Shown here in pieces: positions 36,763-46,009 of a stretch of 64,000 nt of DNA. How positions within the stretch are numbered: the stretch's first letter is position 1; each line of letters opens with the position of its first letter. Source of the stretch: Chryseobacterium sp. (GTDB lineage Bacteria > Bacteroidota > Bacteroidia > Flavobacteriales > Weeksellaceae); contig JAGLBA010000002.1 in the NCBI GenBank assembly GCA_018260475.1, forward strand, positions 62,001 to 126,000. Direction: 5' to 3'. Made by a program: the position numbers and the translations under genes. A model generated the notes under the pieces. The model saw only the letters and a program-made list of their open reading frames with translations. It searched no databases and was not told the DNA's origin.

Positions 36763-37012
36763 ATGGACATCTTCTATGTATTGTTTATTGAGGCTGTCGC
36801 TGAATGGTTGGGACCACAAATTAAAAGGAACAAGCTGAGGAATGATCGGAAATACCATCATGGGAAATATGGGAACTTTCATCGGATCATTGTTTCTTTC
36901 AAAATTCGGAACCAGTCTTGGCGGTGGTGTTGTTATGCAAATTCTCACCGAATCGCTGGGTTCCATCGTGCTTATAGCCATCATTAATTTGCTCACGGGA
37001 CGAAGTATTTAA
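36763..37012 (+). pseudogene. Frameshifted GlsB/YeaQ/YmgE-family (transglycosylase-associated) membrane protein
   Basis: Two frames join at about 36838. The first reads MDIFYVLFIEAVAEWLGPQI and then KRNKL; the second continues GMIGNTIMGNMGTFIGS, LGGGVVMQILTESLGSIVLI and IINLLTGRSI before TAA. Together they give an 82-residue three-helix protein of the GlsB/YeaQ/YmgE type, whose pattern is LIIGxIAGWLxxxI then GxIGNxIVGxxGxFIG. One surplus base (perhaps A36838) breaks it. Conserved glycines of the first helix are Glu or Pro here (IEAVAEWLGP), a sign of relaxed constraint. A sequencing error is the alternative. Confidence 0.6.
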
Positions 37013-37025
37013 TAAAAACTAATAA

Positions 37026-37058
37026 CTAAAAAGAAGCCGTTTCGCTATGAACGGCTTC
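37026..37058 (-). terminator. Terminator of hemL (possibly bidirectional)
   Basis: Stem GAAGCCGTT/AACGGCTTC with an 8-base loop. The minus strand has TTTTTAGTT after it and the plus strand ATTTTAAT, so it can serve both sides. Confidence 0.78.
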
Positions 37059-37073
37059 ATTTTAATATTAAAT

Positions 37074-38357
37074 TTAAGAATATTCAAACTTTCTAATTGC
37101 AGCCAAAGTCCTATCAATTTCCTCAGATTTGATCGCATCTGAAATAAACCAAGTTTCATAGCCGCTAGGCGGCAGATAGATTCCGCTTTCCAATAATTGG
37201 TGGAAGAACTTATTGAACAAAGAATGGTTGGCTTTAGCCGCTTCATCGAAATTCGATACCGAGGTTATGTGGAAAAATAGGCTCATCATTGATCCTTTTC
37301 TATTGATGCAGTGTGAAATGCCTTTTTCATTTAAAATTTTACCAATCTCAAAATCTAGCATTTCCGTATTTTTGTTTATTCTTTCATAAAATGAAGCATC
37401 ATTTTTTATCAATTGAAGCGTGGTAAGTCCCGCACGCATTGCCAACGGGTTTCCACTTAGCGTACCGGCCTGATATACAGCACCTTTTGGGGCAAGGCAA
37501 TCCATTATTTCTTGGCGCCCTGCAAAAGCACCCACCGGCAATCCACCGCCGATGACTTTTCCATAAGTTACCAGGTCGGCTTTCACGCCATACGCCTCCT
37601 GTGCACCACCAAAAGCAAGGCGGAAGCCCGTCATCACTTCATCAAAAATCAAAACTGCGCCATTTTCGTCACAGAGTTTCCTTAGTTTTTGCAGAAAGTC
37701 ATTTTCCGGAAGCACGCAGCCCATATTTCCGGCCACAGGTTCTACAATTACCGCAGCAATCTCACCTTCGTTCAACCTAAATAAATCCGCTACTTGGTCG
37801 GCATCATTATATCTTGCAAGTAGAGTATCTTTGGCCGTACCAGCCGTAACGCCCGGGGAATTTGGGTTTCCGAAAGTGGCTGCACCACTGCCCGCTTTAA
37901 TCAAAAAAGAATCGGAATGCCCGTGGTAGCAGCCCTCAAACTTGATGATTTTGTCGCGACCGGTAAAGCCACGCGCCACCCGAATTGCGCTCATACAAGC
38001 CTCGGTCCCGGATGAAACCATACGGATTTGATCCACATTCGGTACATTTTCTATAATAAATTTTGCAATTTCAGTTTCTATTTCGGTGGGTGTGCCGAAG
38101 GAAAAACCCTTCTCTGCCTGCATTTTTATATCCTCCAAAACCTGCGGATGGGTATGCCCCAAAATCGCCGGCCCCCAGGAATTAATATAGTCGATGTATT
38201 TTCGGTCATCGGCATCGGTAAGATAAGCGCCTTTTGCAGATTTGATGAAAACCGGCACACCGCCTACGGATTTGAATGCTCGAACCGGCGAATTTACACC
38301 GCCTGGTATATATTTTTGCGCTTCGGTGAAGAGCGCGCTGCTTCTTTGATACAACAT
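37074..38357 (-). CDS. hemL: Glutamate-1-semialdehyde 2,1-aminomutase
   Basis: PLP enzyme making 5-aminolevulinate for heme by the C5 pathway. The 427 residues are the usual length. Seen: [42 protein letters not shown] with the cofactor Asp, and the PLP lysine Lys267 in [17 protein letters not shown]. HemA (glutamyl-tRNA reductase) is not in the window. There are 36 bases to the glucosaminidase gene upstream, so cotranscription is possible. Confidence 0.95.
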   Translation of the reverse strand: MLYQRSSALFTEAQKYIPGGVNSPVRAFKSVGGVPVFIKSAKGAYLTDADDRKYIDYINSWGPAILGHTHPQVLEDIKMQAEKGFSFGTPTEIETEIAKFIIENVPNVDQIRMVSSGTEACMSAIRVARGFTGRDKIIKFEGCYHGHSDSFLIKAGSGAATFGNPNSPGVTAGTAKDTLLARYNDADQVADLFRLNEGEIAAVIVEPVAGNMGCVLPENDFLQKLRKLCDENGAVLIFDEVMTGFRLAFGGAQEAYGVKADLVTYGKVIGGGLPVGAFAGRQEIMDCLAPKGAVYQAGTLSGNPLAMRAGLTTLQLIKNDASFYERINKNTEMLDFEIGKILNEKGISHCINRKGSMMSLFFHITSVSNFDEAAKANHSLFNKFFHQLLESGIYLPPSGYETWFISDAIKSEEIDRTLAAIRKFEYS

Positions 38358-38393
38358 TTTTATCTTAGTTTATATATTTAGAATTTAAAATCA

Positions 38394-39443
38394 CTACTTT
38401 CTTGGGCGTTTACCCTGTAGAAAAATCAATTGGTTTACAACTGGTTGAGAGCCTTCGCTCATTCTATTTCTGGAATAGAGTTTAGAAAGTTTGATGCCAA
38501 ATTTCTGTGCAATATCGTGCATGCTTTCGCCGACCATCGCGCGGTAGGTTTCCACATTTCCTTGGGAAGATTTGCTTTCCAAAAAGAGGATGTCATTTTT
38601 TTTGAGGTTGGAACTTTTCAGATCGTTCCATTTTTGAAGTTTGCTCTCGCGGATGTCGAATTTTTTAGCAATAAAAGCAAGATCCGTATCGGCAGGCACG
38701 ATAATGAATTTCATGCCGCCATTCGGGTGGTTTTTCACCAAAATAGAGTTCAGTAACTCCTTATCCGATTTTATTTTAGAAACTATTTCCTGCTGCTTGG
38801 CATAGGAAGTCGGCACATAGGGTACAGTTACGGTCGTAGGCTTTGTAGCCACTTTGCTTTGATCCACCATCGCCATAAACAACTTATCATTGCGTAGTTC
38901 GGGGTAGAGCTTTAGCACCGTAAAAAGGACTTCCTTGGAATTGGTTTTATCAAACTCGTATAGCCTGTATTTTTCAATTTTATCTAAAAGAATGTAGGCG
39001 TATCGAGGGTTGGTTGCGTATCCTGCCTTTTTAAGTCCCTGTGCCCAGCCGCGGTAATCGTCCGGCGCTAGCTTGAACAAATTCACATAAAACTTTCTGG
39101 TTGCCAAGAATTTGGAGTGGTCTTCGTAAGATTGTCGGGGATCATCGTACACGCGAAAACATTCGTTGGGGGCGTCATCTGTATGGGACATGGTTTTCCC
39201 CGTCCAGTCTTCTTTGCATTTGATTCCGAAGTGGTTATTGCCCTGCAAAGCCAGTCGGCTTTGGCCGCCGCCCGTTTCTAAAAGCCCCTGAGCCAAAGTG
39301 ATAGAGGCCGGAATTTTATATTTTTCCATTTCTTCTACTGCGTATGGCGCAAACTTTTGAACATATTGCTCCTCCGTGGTCCAACTTTGTGCCGACAAAG
39401 TTTTTACTAAAAAAAATGCCGCTAGGCCAAGATATTTTCTCAT
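38394..39443 (-). CDS. Exported N-acetylglucosaminidase (GH73) with LysM repeats
   Basis: Peptidoglycan hydrolase of the cell envelope. Of 349 residues, the signal peptide ends TLSA|Q at about residue 18. The GH73 domain (30-170) has ITLAQGLLETGGGQSRLAL with the catalytic Glu, NNHFGIKCKEDW, and a YDDPRQSYEDHSKFL segment. After a linker two LysM motifs appear: FIIVPADTDLAFIAKKFDIR and YRAMVGESMHDIAQKFGIK. It probably splits glycan strands during growth or separation. It is five bases downstream of the desulfhydrase gene, so probably one operon. Confidence 0.88.
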   Translation of the reverse strand: MRKYLGLAAFFLVKTLSAQSWTTEEQYVQKFAPYAVEEMEKYKIPASITLAQGLLETGGGQSRLALQGNNHFGIKCKEDWTGKTMSHTDDAPNECFRVYDDPRQSYEDHSKFLATRKFYVNLFKLAPDDYRGWAQGLKKAGYATNPRYAYILLDKIEKYRLYEFDKTNSKEVLFTVLKLYPELRNDKLFMAMVDQSKVATKPTTVTVPYVPTSYAKQQEIVSKIKSDKELLNSILVKNHPNGGMKFIIVPADTDLAFIAKKFDIRESKLQKWNDLKSSNLKKNDILFLESKSSQGNVETYRAMVGESMHDIAQKFGIKLSKLYSRNRMSEGSQPVVNQLIFLQGKRPRK

Positions 39444-39448
39444 TTAAC

Positions 39449-40354
39449 TTAAAAATTTATAAGTTCTCTGTTTTTGCTTTTCAAAAAATCATTTGCGCCT
39501 GCAATTCCCTGTAATCCACCGGTATGCATGGCTAAAATCTTAGTTCCTTCCGCGAAATAGCCGCTTTTGATCATATTGATGAGTTTGAACATCATTTTTC
39601 CTGTGTACACTGGATCTAGCGGGATTTTATAAGCGTTATAAAATTCATTTATAAAACCCACAATTTCGGCATTTATTTTTCCATAGCCTCCAAAATCTGC
39701 CTCAATCAATTTAAAATTTTTCCTTCTCGACAAATTTAAAATACTATCTTCCAACGAGTTATCTTTAACAATTTTAAATCCTAAAACCGATTGATTTTCT
39801 TTGGCAAATTTCGACAAACCGGCGGCAGTGCCACCCGTGCCGACTGCTGTACAAAGGTAATCAAATTCTTTGGTACCCTCCGAAAGCATGTGCTGAATAC
39901 CCCAGACGGCGTATGCATTGGTGCCGCCCTCGGGAATTATAAGCGCGTTTGGAAATTCTGTTTGTAAGGTATTTGTTAATGCCGCTTTATTGCGATAACT
40001 TTCTCTGGTCACAAATCGAAATACCATCCCGTTTTCGAAGGCTTTTTTCAAGGTAGAATTCTCCTGCCAGTTATCTTTGAGTTCATCACCACGGATGATG
40101 CCTAACGTTGGGATACCTTCGGATTTCCCTAATGCCGCAACCGCCGAAATATGGTTAGAAAACGCACCTCCAAAAGTAATGATTAGCGGCGCGGCTGGAT
40201 TTTCAGCAAGATAATGATTTATATTGTAGAACAATTTCCAATATTTATTACCTGAAATATCTGGGTGAATGAGGTCTTCCCGTTTTAAGAAAAGCGCTAC
40301 GCTATTTTGAGTAAATATTTTTTGAACTGGAATTTCAATGGACGGAAACTGCAT
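39449..40354 (-). CDS. D-cysteine desulfhydrase / ACC deaminase-family PLP enzyme
   Basis: Fold type II PLP enzyme. I choose the start at 40354 (MQFPSIEIPVQ) because an exact -7 box (40366-40359) lies between it and the longer upstream reading, so the earlier codons would not be transcribed. Its 301 residues have LFLKREDLIHPDISGNKYWKL with the PLP lysine, ITFGGAFSNHISAVAALGK, IIPEGGTNAYAVWGIQ and VGTGGTAAGLSKF. Without finer residues I cannot separate D-cysteine desulfhydrase from ACC deaminase; the former is more common in bacteria. The transcript would be leaderless. Confidence 0.83.
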   Translation of the reverse strand: MQFPSIEIPVQKIFTQNSVALFLKREDLIHPDISGNKYWKLFYNINHYLAENPAAPLIITFGGAFSNHISAVAALGKSEGIPTLGIIRGDELKDNWQENSTLKKAFENGMVFRFVTRESYRNKAALTNTLQTEFPNALIIPEGGTNAYAVWGIQHMLSEGTKEFDYLCTAVGTGGTAAGLSKFAKENQSVLGFKIVKDNSLEDSILNLSRRKNFKLIEADFGGYGKINAEIVGFINEFYNAYKIPLDPVYTGKMMFKLINMIKSGYFAEGTKILAMHTGGLQGIAGANDFLKSKNRELINF

Positions 40355-40358
40355 GAGG

Positions 40359-40366
40359 CAAAGGTA
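40359..40366 (-). promoter_or_regulatory. Promoter -7 box giving a leaderless mRNA for the desulfhydrase gene
   Basis: TACCTTTG on the minus strand, only four bases before the ATG. It decides the start codon of the downstream gene. Confidence 0.6.
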
Positions 40367-40432
40367 AAAAATAAATCTTGAGGTGGAAGATGAGTTATTA
40401 TAACGAAAGTAATAAGCCAAGATTTTGATTAA

Positions 40433-40565
40433 TTCTAAAACTAAGGTGACTTAAGATGGTTTAGATCTAATTCATAGGTTTTGATTAAAATTTTAATTTC
40501 AAAAATTTCAAAACTTAAGCGACCTAAGTTGTTTTAAATCCTAATTTAAAGGTTTTAAATTAAAT
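40433..40565. repeat. Two imperfect ~58-bp direct repeats
   Basis: Units at 40433-40490 and 40506-40565 align along most of their length, sharing AAAACT, a (T)AAGnGACnTAAG block, GGTTT/GTTTT, CTAATT and AGGTTTT. They lie in the gap upstream of the sigma-factor gene. Possibly tandem operator sites or a degraded repeat; no ORF. Confidence 0.55.
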
Positions 40566-40635
40566 AAATGATGTGATATAAAATATTTTATCAATTATCC
40601 CTTATAAATTCTTACTTTCGTTTTTTAGGAAAATT

Positions 40636-41130
40636 TTGGGAACGAAGGAACAGGAATTTGCGAAACTCATTAATGATAATCAAGGTTTAATTATCAAAAT
40701 TTCGCGGCTCTATACCCAAGATTCTGAGGATGAAAAAGATCTTTTCCAAGAAATTGTGTTGCAACTCTGGCGCAGTTATGATAGTTTCAAAGGGAAAAGT
40801 AAAATAACTACTTGGATGTACCGCGTGGCACTGAATACCGCCATAACCCTCTACCGAAAAAAAACAAAAAGTCCGCAGACGGACGAACTGAAGGACCTGC
40901 ACTTTCTAAATACTGCGGATAACGACGGAGAAAAACAAGCGCAAATAACCCTACTGTACAAAGTGATCAAAATGCTGCCAAAGGTGGAACGGGCGGTCGT
41001 GATGATGTATCTGGACGACCTGCCCTACCGAGATATTGCGGCAAACCTCGGGATTTCCGAAGTGAATGCCCGCGTGAAAATGAACCGACTGAAAAAAACA
41101 TTAAAAGAACTGATGGAACGCCATGCCTGA
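40636..41130 (+). CDS. ECF-type RNA polymerase sigma factor, TTG start
   Basis: A 164-residue sigma-70 family factor. Region 2: DEKDLFQEIVLQLWRSYDSF and TWMYRVALNTAITLYRK. Region 4: LPKVERAVVMMYLDDLPYRD and IAANLGISEVNARVKMNRLKK. The start is TTG at 40636 after AGGAAAA; there is no in-frame ATG until deep in region 2, so a weak start seems intended. A TACTTTCG (one off consensus) lies at 40613-40620. It overlaps the next gene by eight bases, so its partner is probably the membrane protein downstream. Confidence 0.87.
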   Translation: MGTKEQEFAKLINDNQGLIIKISRLYTQDSEDEKDLFQEIVLQLWRSYDSFKGKSKITTWMYRVALNTAITLYRKKTKSPQTDELKDLHFLNTADNDGEKQAQITLLYKVIKMLPKVERAVVMMYLDDLPYRDIAANLGISEVNARVKMNRLKKTLKELMERHA

Positions 41131-41791
41131 TTTTGATATAGACCTACTGAAAAAAACCTGGCAGGATCAGAAAATCTGCCCGAAATACGCATGCTCCGAA
41201 ATCTTGGAAATGCTCAACAAAAAATCGCGCAACATCGTGAAATATATTTTTTGGATTAGCGCTGCAGAGTTTTTGGTATTCCTCTCGCTCACCATCATTT
41301 ACATCTTCCAAACGGATGACAACAACAGTGTCATAAACATTATCGAAAGGGCGGGGGCAAAAAAAACCTACGAAATGGAGAAAAACCTGGCACACCTTTA
41401 TTTTTTGATGAAAATAGTGAGCCTTCTGGTGACCGGCATTTTCGCCGTGAAATTTTATAGCAACTACCGAAAAATCCGCGTAGAGGAAAATTTAAAAAAA
41501 ATTATTTCGCGCATTGTAAATTTTCGCCAAACGGTGAACCGTTTTATCCTCGCTAATTTTGCAATGGTCATCCTCTTTTCCGTGGTAATTTGCTGGTTTA
41601 TTTATAACGAAATTTCCGCGCAGCAAGTCCAAATGAATCCCAAAATAATGATCAGTTTTGTGTTTGCCTCCATCCTCGTGACGGCCATTTGCATAGGATT
41701 GGTTTGGATATACTACCGTGTAGTATACGGCATTATGATGAAAAAACTCGGGAAAAATTTAGAACAACTCAAGGAAATCGAAAGCATTTAA
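41123..41791 (+). CDS. Multi-span membrane protein coupled to the ECF sigma factor
   Basis: A 222-residue protein with a cytosolic N-terminus (DIDLLKKTWQDQKICPKYAC) and four membrane segments: about 40-62, 92-112, 140-163 and 173-197. The end is basic. It starts inside the sigma-factor gene, so the two are made together. It has no ZAS (HxxxCxxC) or FecR motif, so it is not a textbook anti-sigma factor. The N-terminal cytosolic helix could hold the sigma factor; this is inference. I do not recognise a named family. Confidence 0.75.
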   Translation: MPDFDIDLLKKTWQDQKICPKYACSEILEMLNKKSRNIVKYIFWISAAEFLVFLSLTIIYIFQTDDNNSVINIIERAGAKKTYEMEKNLAHLYFLMKIVSLLVTGIFAVKFYSNYRKIRVEENLKKIISRIVNFRQTVNRFILANFAMVILFSVVICWFIYNEISAQQVQMNPKIMISFVFASILVTAICIGLVWIYYRVVYGIMMKKLGKNLEQLKEIESI

Positions 41792-43248
41792 AGTTCCTTG
41801 CGCAATCTTGCTACAGGGATATTCAGTTGCTCACGATATTTCGCAATGGTACGGCGCGCAATGTTATACCCTTTTTCCTTTAAAATAGCAACCAAGGCAT
41901 CATCGGTATAGGGCTTGTGTTTGTTCTCCTTGCTGATTGCTTCTTGCAGGTGCATTTTAATTTCTTTTGTCGAAACCTCCTCGCCGTCATCGTTCGTCAG
42001 GGAATCTGAGAAAAGATTTTTCAAATAAATAATTCCAAATGGCGTATCAGCATACTTACTTTTCACCACGCGGGAAATGGTGGAAATATCAAAGCCCGTG
42101 ATGTCTGCCACATCTTTTAGAATCATTGGTTTTAGGGACTTTTCGTCACCCGTGAGGAAGTAATTTTTCTGAAGTTTTACAATGGCGGAAATTGTTTTCA
42201 GTAGCGTATTCTGGCGCTGGTTGATGGCATCTATATACCATTTCGCGGCATCTAGTTTTTGCTTGATGAAAAGTGCCGCCTGCTTATGTTCTGCCGAAGT
42301 TTTATCGTGCGAATAAGTACTCAGGATATCTTTATAATCGTCTGAAACCCTTAGTGATGGAGCATTTTTACTGTTTAGGAAAGGGATGACCTGGCCGTCT
42401 TTCACTTGGATTGTAAAATCGGGTATGATTTCTTGGTTAATGGTAATCGTCTGTGTGTCGAAATTTCCGCCCACTTTTGGTGAAAGTTTAGAAATCACAT
42501 CCAGCGCATCCTTTAGATTTTCCTCATCCACATCGTACTTCTGCATGATTTTGTTGTAATGCTTGTTCGTTAAAGCATCAAACTGGTGCCGAAGAATATT
42601 TGCTGCCAAAGTAACAGCCTTGTCGGAACTCACTTTTTTCTCGATTTGCAACAATAGGCATTCTTGCAAATTCCTAGCACCCACGCCTGGCGGATCCAGT
42701 TTTTGGATGTAATTTTCAAGAATATCCGTCACCTTTTCCGGGATGGTATATATACCTTGCGAAAACGCCAAATCATCTGCAATGGCTTTTACATCTCGGC
42801 GCAAGTAGCCGTCGTTATCCATATTTCCGATGATGTATTCGGCAATCGTCAGGTCTTCTTCATCGATATTGCTAAGGCGAATTTGCTCTATTAGGTAGTC
42901 GTAGATCGTTTGACCCTCCGTGAGCAGGCTTTCATTATCGAATTCCTCATCATCCGCAGAATAGTTACTAGAAACCGTCTTATAGCTAGGCTCGTCATCA
43001 AAAAGGTATTCATTTACATCGAAATCTGTATCAATGCTTTCCGTACCCTCGTCCTCATATTCAGCAGCAGTTTCTTCAAATGGCTCGTCGGCATCTTCCT
43101 CCACCTTTTCCAGTGCAGGGTTTTCTTCCAATTCGCGTTCCAACTCTTCCTCAAATTCCATTGTATGCAACTGTATCAGTTTCATCAATTGAATCTGCTG
43201 GGGAGCCAGTTTTTGGCCTAATTTGAGTTGTAGATTTTGTTTTAACAT
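41788..43248 (-). CDS. rpoN: RNA polymerase sigma-54 factor
   Basis: Alternative sigma factor needing AAA+ activators. The 486 residues have the Gln-rich region I (LQLKLGQKLAPQQIQLMKLI), an acidic region II, the core-binding domain (QKLDPPGVGARNLQECLLLQ), then DVADITGFDISTISRVVKSK as helix-turn-helix and the RpoN box ARRTIAKYRE near the end. Its stop overlaps that of the convergent membrane gene by four bases. It lies 70 bases downstream of asnS and may share its transcript. I saw no clear -24/-12 promoter in the window. Confidence 0.96.
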   Translation of the reverse strand: MLKQNLQLKLGQKLAPQQIQLMKLIQLHTMEFEEELERELEENPALEKVEEDADEPFEETAAEYEDEGTESIDTDFDVNEYLFDDEPSYKTVSSNYSADDEEFDNESLLTEGQTIYDYLIEQIRLSNIDEEDLTIAEYIIGNMDNDGYLRRDVKAIADDLAFSQGIYTIPEKVTDILENYIQKLDPPGVGARNLQECLLLQIEKKVSSDKAVTLAANILRHQFDALTNKHYNKIMQKYDVDEENLKDALDVISKLSPKVGGNFDTQTITINQEIIPDFTIQVKDGQVIPFLNSKNAPSLRVSDDYKDILSTYSHDKTSAEHKQAALFIKQKLDAAKWYIDAINQRQNTLLKTISAIVKLQKNYFLTGDEKSLKPMILKDVADITGFDISTISRVVKSKYADTPFGIIYLKNLFSDSLTNDDGEEVSTKEIKMHLQEAISKENKHKPYTDDALVAILKEKGYNIARRTIAKYREQLNIPVARLRKEL

Positions 43249-43318
43249 TTATAAATTCAAGTTTTCGGCATTAGATAAAGCCGGAAGTTTTGGATTAAAT
43301 TCTTTAGGCTATAATTAA

Positions 43319-44767
43319 TTAAAATTCAGCAGTTTTTGGCGATCTTGGGAAAGGAATCACATCGCGAATGTTTGTCATACCCGTTACGAAAAGCACCAGT
43401 CTTTCCAATCCCAATCCGAAACCTGCGTGCGGCACAGATCCAAATTTACGAGTATCCAAATACCACCATAGTTCCTTTGTATCCACATGCATCGCGTTCA
43501 TTTTTTCCTTCAAAACATCGTAGCGTTCCTCCCTTTGGGATCCTCCGATGATTTCGCCGATGCCCGGGAATAGTACATCCATCGCAGATACGGTTTTTCC
43601 GTCTTCGTTTAGTCGCATATAGAAGGCCTTTATTTCCTTAGGATAATCAAACAAAACTACCGGACTTTCAAAATATTTTTCCACCAAGAATCGTTCGTGC
43701 TCACTTTGCAAGTCTGCACCCCACTCCTCTATTGGGAATTGGAATTTACCTTTTTTATTTTCTTTGGAATTTAGCAAAATTTCGATGGCTTCCGTGTAAG
43801 ATACGCGTTTGAAGCGCTTCTTTACCACACTTTGCAACTTCTCAATCAGTCCTTCTTTCGCACGGTCTTTTTCCGGTTTCTGCTTTTGCTCCTCGGCAAA
43901 TCTTTTATCTAAGAATTCTAAATCTTCTTTACAATTTTCCAGAACATAGCTAATGACATATTTTAGGAAATCCTCTGCCAAATCAATATTATCTTCCAAA
44001 TTATTGAAGGCCACTTCCGGCTCTACCATCCAAAATTCGGCAAGGTGGCGCGTGGTATTGGAGTTTTCTGCTCGAAAAGTTGGTCCAAAAGTATAAACCC
44101 GGCCAAGCCCCATCATAGCGGTTTCCACATTCAACTGACCGGAAACGGTAAGCGATGTTTTTTTGCCAAAGAAATCTTGTTCGAAATCGATATCACCATT
44201 TTCATCGCGCGGGATTTGGTTCAAATCAAAATTCGTCACGCGGAACATCTCTCCGGCGCCCTCTGCATCGGCACCGGTAATCAGCGGCGTATGGATGTAG
44301 AAGAAATGGTTTTGATTAAAAAACTGATGAATCGCGAAACTCACCGTACTTCTCACACGGAAAACCGCTCCAAAAAGATTGGTACGGAAACGCAAATGCG
44401 CCTGCTCCCGAAGCACTTCCAATGAGTGTTTTTTAGGTTGAAGAACGGTTTTCTCCAGTTGCTCAGAAAAATTATCGCCCAAAATCTGGATTTTTTTGGC
44501 AATAATTTCGATGCTCTGCCCCTGTCCCTGGCTTTCCACCAATTCTCCGGTAACCTTTAGGGAAGATGCAGTTTTAATATTTTTAATAATTTCCTCATCA
44601 AACTTATCGAAATCTACCACAATCTGAAGATTGTCTATAGTAGAACCGTCATTCAACGCAATAAATCGGTTGGAACGGAACGCCCGAACCCAACCTTGTA
44701 CTGTAATGTCGTGATGAAGTTGCTTCTTATAATTGCCCAATAGGTCTTTTATCGTTCTCTTTTCCAT
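43319..44767 (-). CDS. asnS: Asparaginyl-tRNA synthetase
   Basis: Class II synthetase charging tRNA-Asn. The 482 residues have an OB-fold anticodon domain ([20 protein letters not shown]), motif 1 at [11 protein letters not shown], motif 2 at [20 protein letters not shown] and motif 3 at [18 protein letters not shown]. The [14 protein letters not shown] stretch is specific to AsnRS rather than AspRS. Transcribed from a TATATTTG promoter, probably together with rpoN. Confidence 0.95.
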   Translation of the reverse strand: MEKRTIKDLLGNYKKQLHHDITVQGWVRAFRSNRFIALNDGSTIDNLQIVVDFDKFDEEIIKNIKTASSLKVTGELVESQGQGQSIEIIAKKIQILGDNFSEQLEKTVLQPKKHSLEVLREQAHLRFRTNLFGAVFRVRSTVSFAIHQFFNQNHFFYIHTPLITGADAEGAGEMFRVTNFDLNQIPRDENGDIDFEQDFFGKKTSLTVSGQLNVETAMMGLGRVYTFGPTFRAENSNTTRHLAEFWMVEPEVAFNNLEDNIDLAEDFLKYVISYVLENCKEDLEFLDKRFAEEQKQKPEKDRAKEGLIEKLQSVVKKRFKRVSYTEAIEILLNSKENKKGKFQFPIEEWGADLQSEHERFLVEKYFESPVVLFDYPKEIKAFYMRLNEDGKTVSAMDVLFPGIGEIIGGSQREERYDVLKEKMNAMHVDTKELWWYLDTRKFGSVPHAGFGLGLERLVLFVTGMTNIRDVIPFPRSPKTAEF

Positions 44768-44786
44768 TTTAATCCAATCATAAATG

Positions 44787-44794
44787 CAAATATA
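44787..44794 (-). promoter_or_regulatory. Promoter -7 box of asnS
   Basis: TATATTTG on the minus strand, 19 bases upstream of the ATG at 44767. Confidence 0.58.
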
Positions 44795-44848
44795 AACATT
44801 TTTAGATTGAGGATAAGGGGAAGATTTTGGTTGATGTTAAGGTAAAGA

Positions 44849-45178
44849 TTAAGAAAGGTATTTCCAAAAACTGAATGGTTTTCTTTTCTTAATATAATTC
44901 AAATCGTCTTCCATGGCATAGGCCTCGCGCTCGAAACTGATGCTTTTATAAGCCAAATAACTGTCTTTCAGTTTAAAATAATGCCAATAGTATTCCACAA
45001 CATACCATACATAAAAAATAATGAGCAAAAGTTCCACCTGTTGGCGGATGTGGATTTTTTCGTGGTTGATGAGTACGGCGTTCTGCCTGTCTTGCGGGTT
45101 CTGCAGTAGGATAAATGGAAAAATCGTGATCGCTTTTATTTTACTATTTTTGAGCAGCCATTGGCACACTATTATCAT
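44849..45178 (-). CDS. Small membrane protein with an HExxH motif
   Basis: A 109-residue protein. LINHEKIHIRQQVELLL contains HEKIH, a zinc-protease type motif, followed by a membrane span (IIFYVWYVVEYYWHYF) and ISFEREAYAMEDD, where the Glu could be the third ligand as in M48/M56 peptidases. The N-terminus is also hydrophobic (ITIFPFILLQ). I infer a minimal gluzincin-like membrane peptidase or a relic of one; the family is widespread in Bacteroidetes only as a hypothetical protein, by recollection. It diverges from the DUF5522 gene. Confidence 0.68.
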   Translation of the reverse strand: MIIVCQWLLKNSKIKAITIFPFILLQNPQDRQNAVLINHEKIHIRQQVELLLIIFYVWYVVEYYWHYFKLKDSYLAYKSISFEREAYAMEDDLNYIKKRKPFSFWKYLS

Positions 45179-45216
45179 TCAACAAAAATAAAAAAAATTA
45201 CAGAATCTACTTTTAA

Positions 45217-45929
<713 letters not shown>

Positions 45930-45953
45930 AAAAAATAATTCCTCTATATCTCA

Positions 45954-45992
45954 AAAACCCGGGCTGCGAAATTTCACAGCCCGGGTTTTTAT
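45954..45992 (+). terminator. Strong terminator after the DUF4136 gene
   Basis: Stem AAAACCCGGGCTG/CAGCCCGGGTTTT with a 10-base loop and a T-run. The mirrored A-run lets it act for the convergent pafA as well. Confidence 0.88.
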
Positions 45993-46009
45993 TGAAAATG
46001 GTTGAAATA

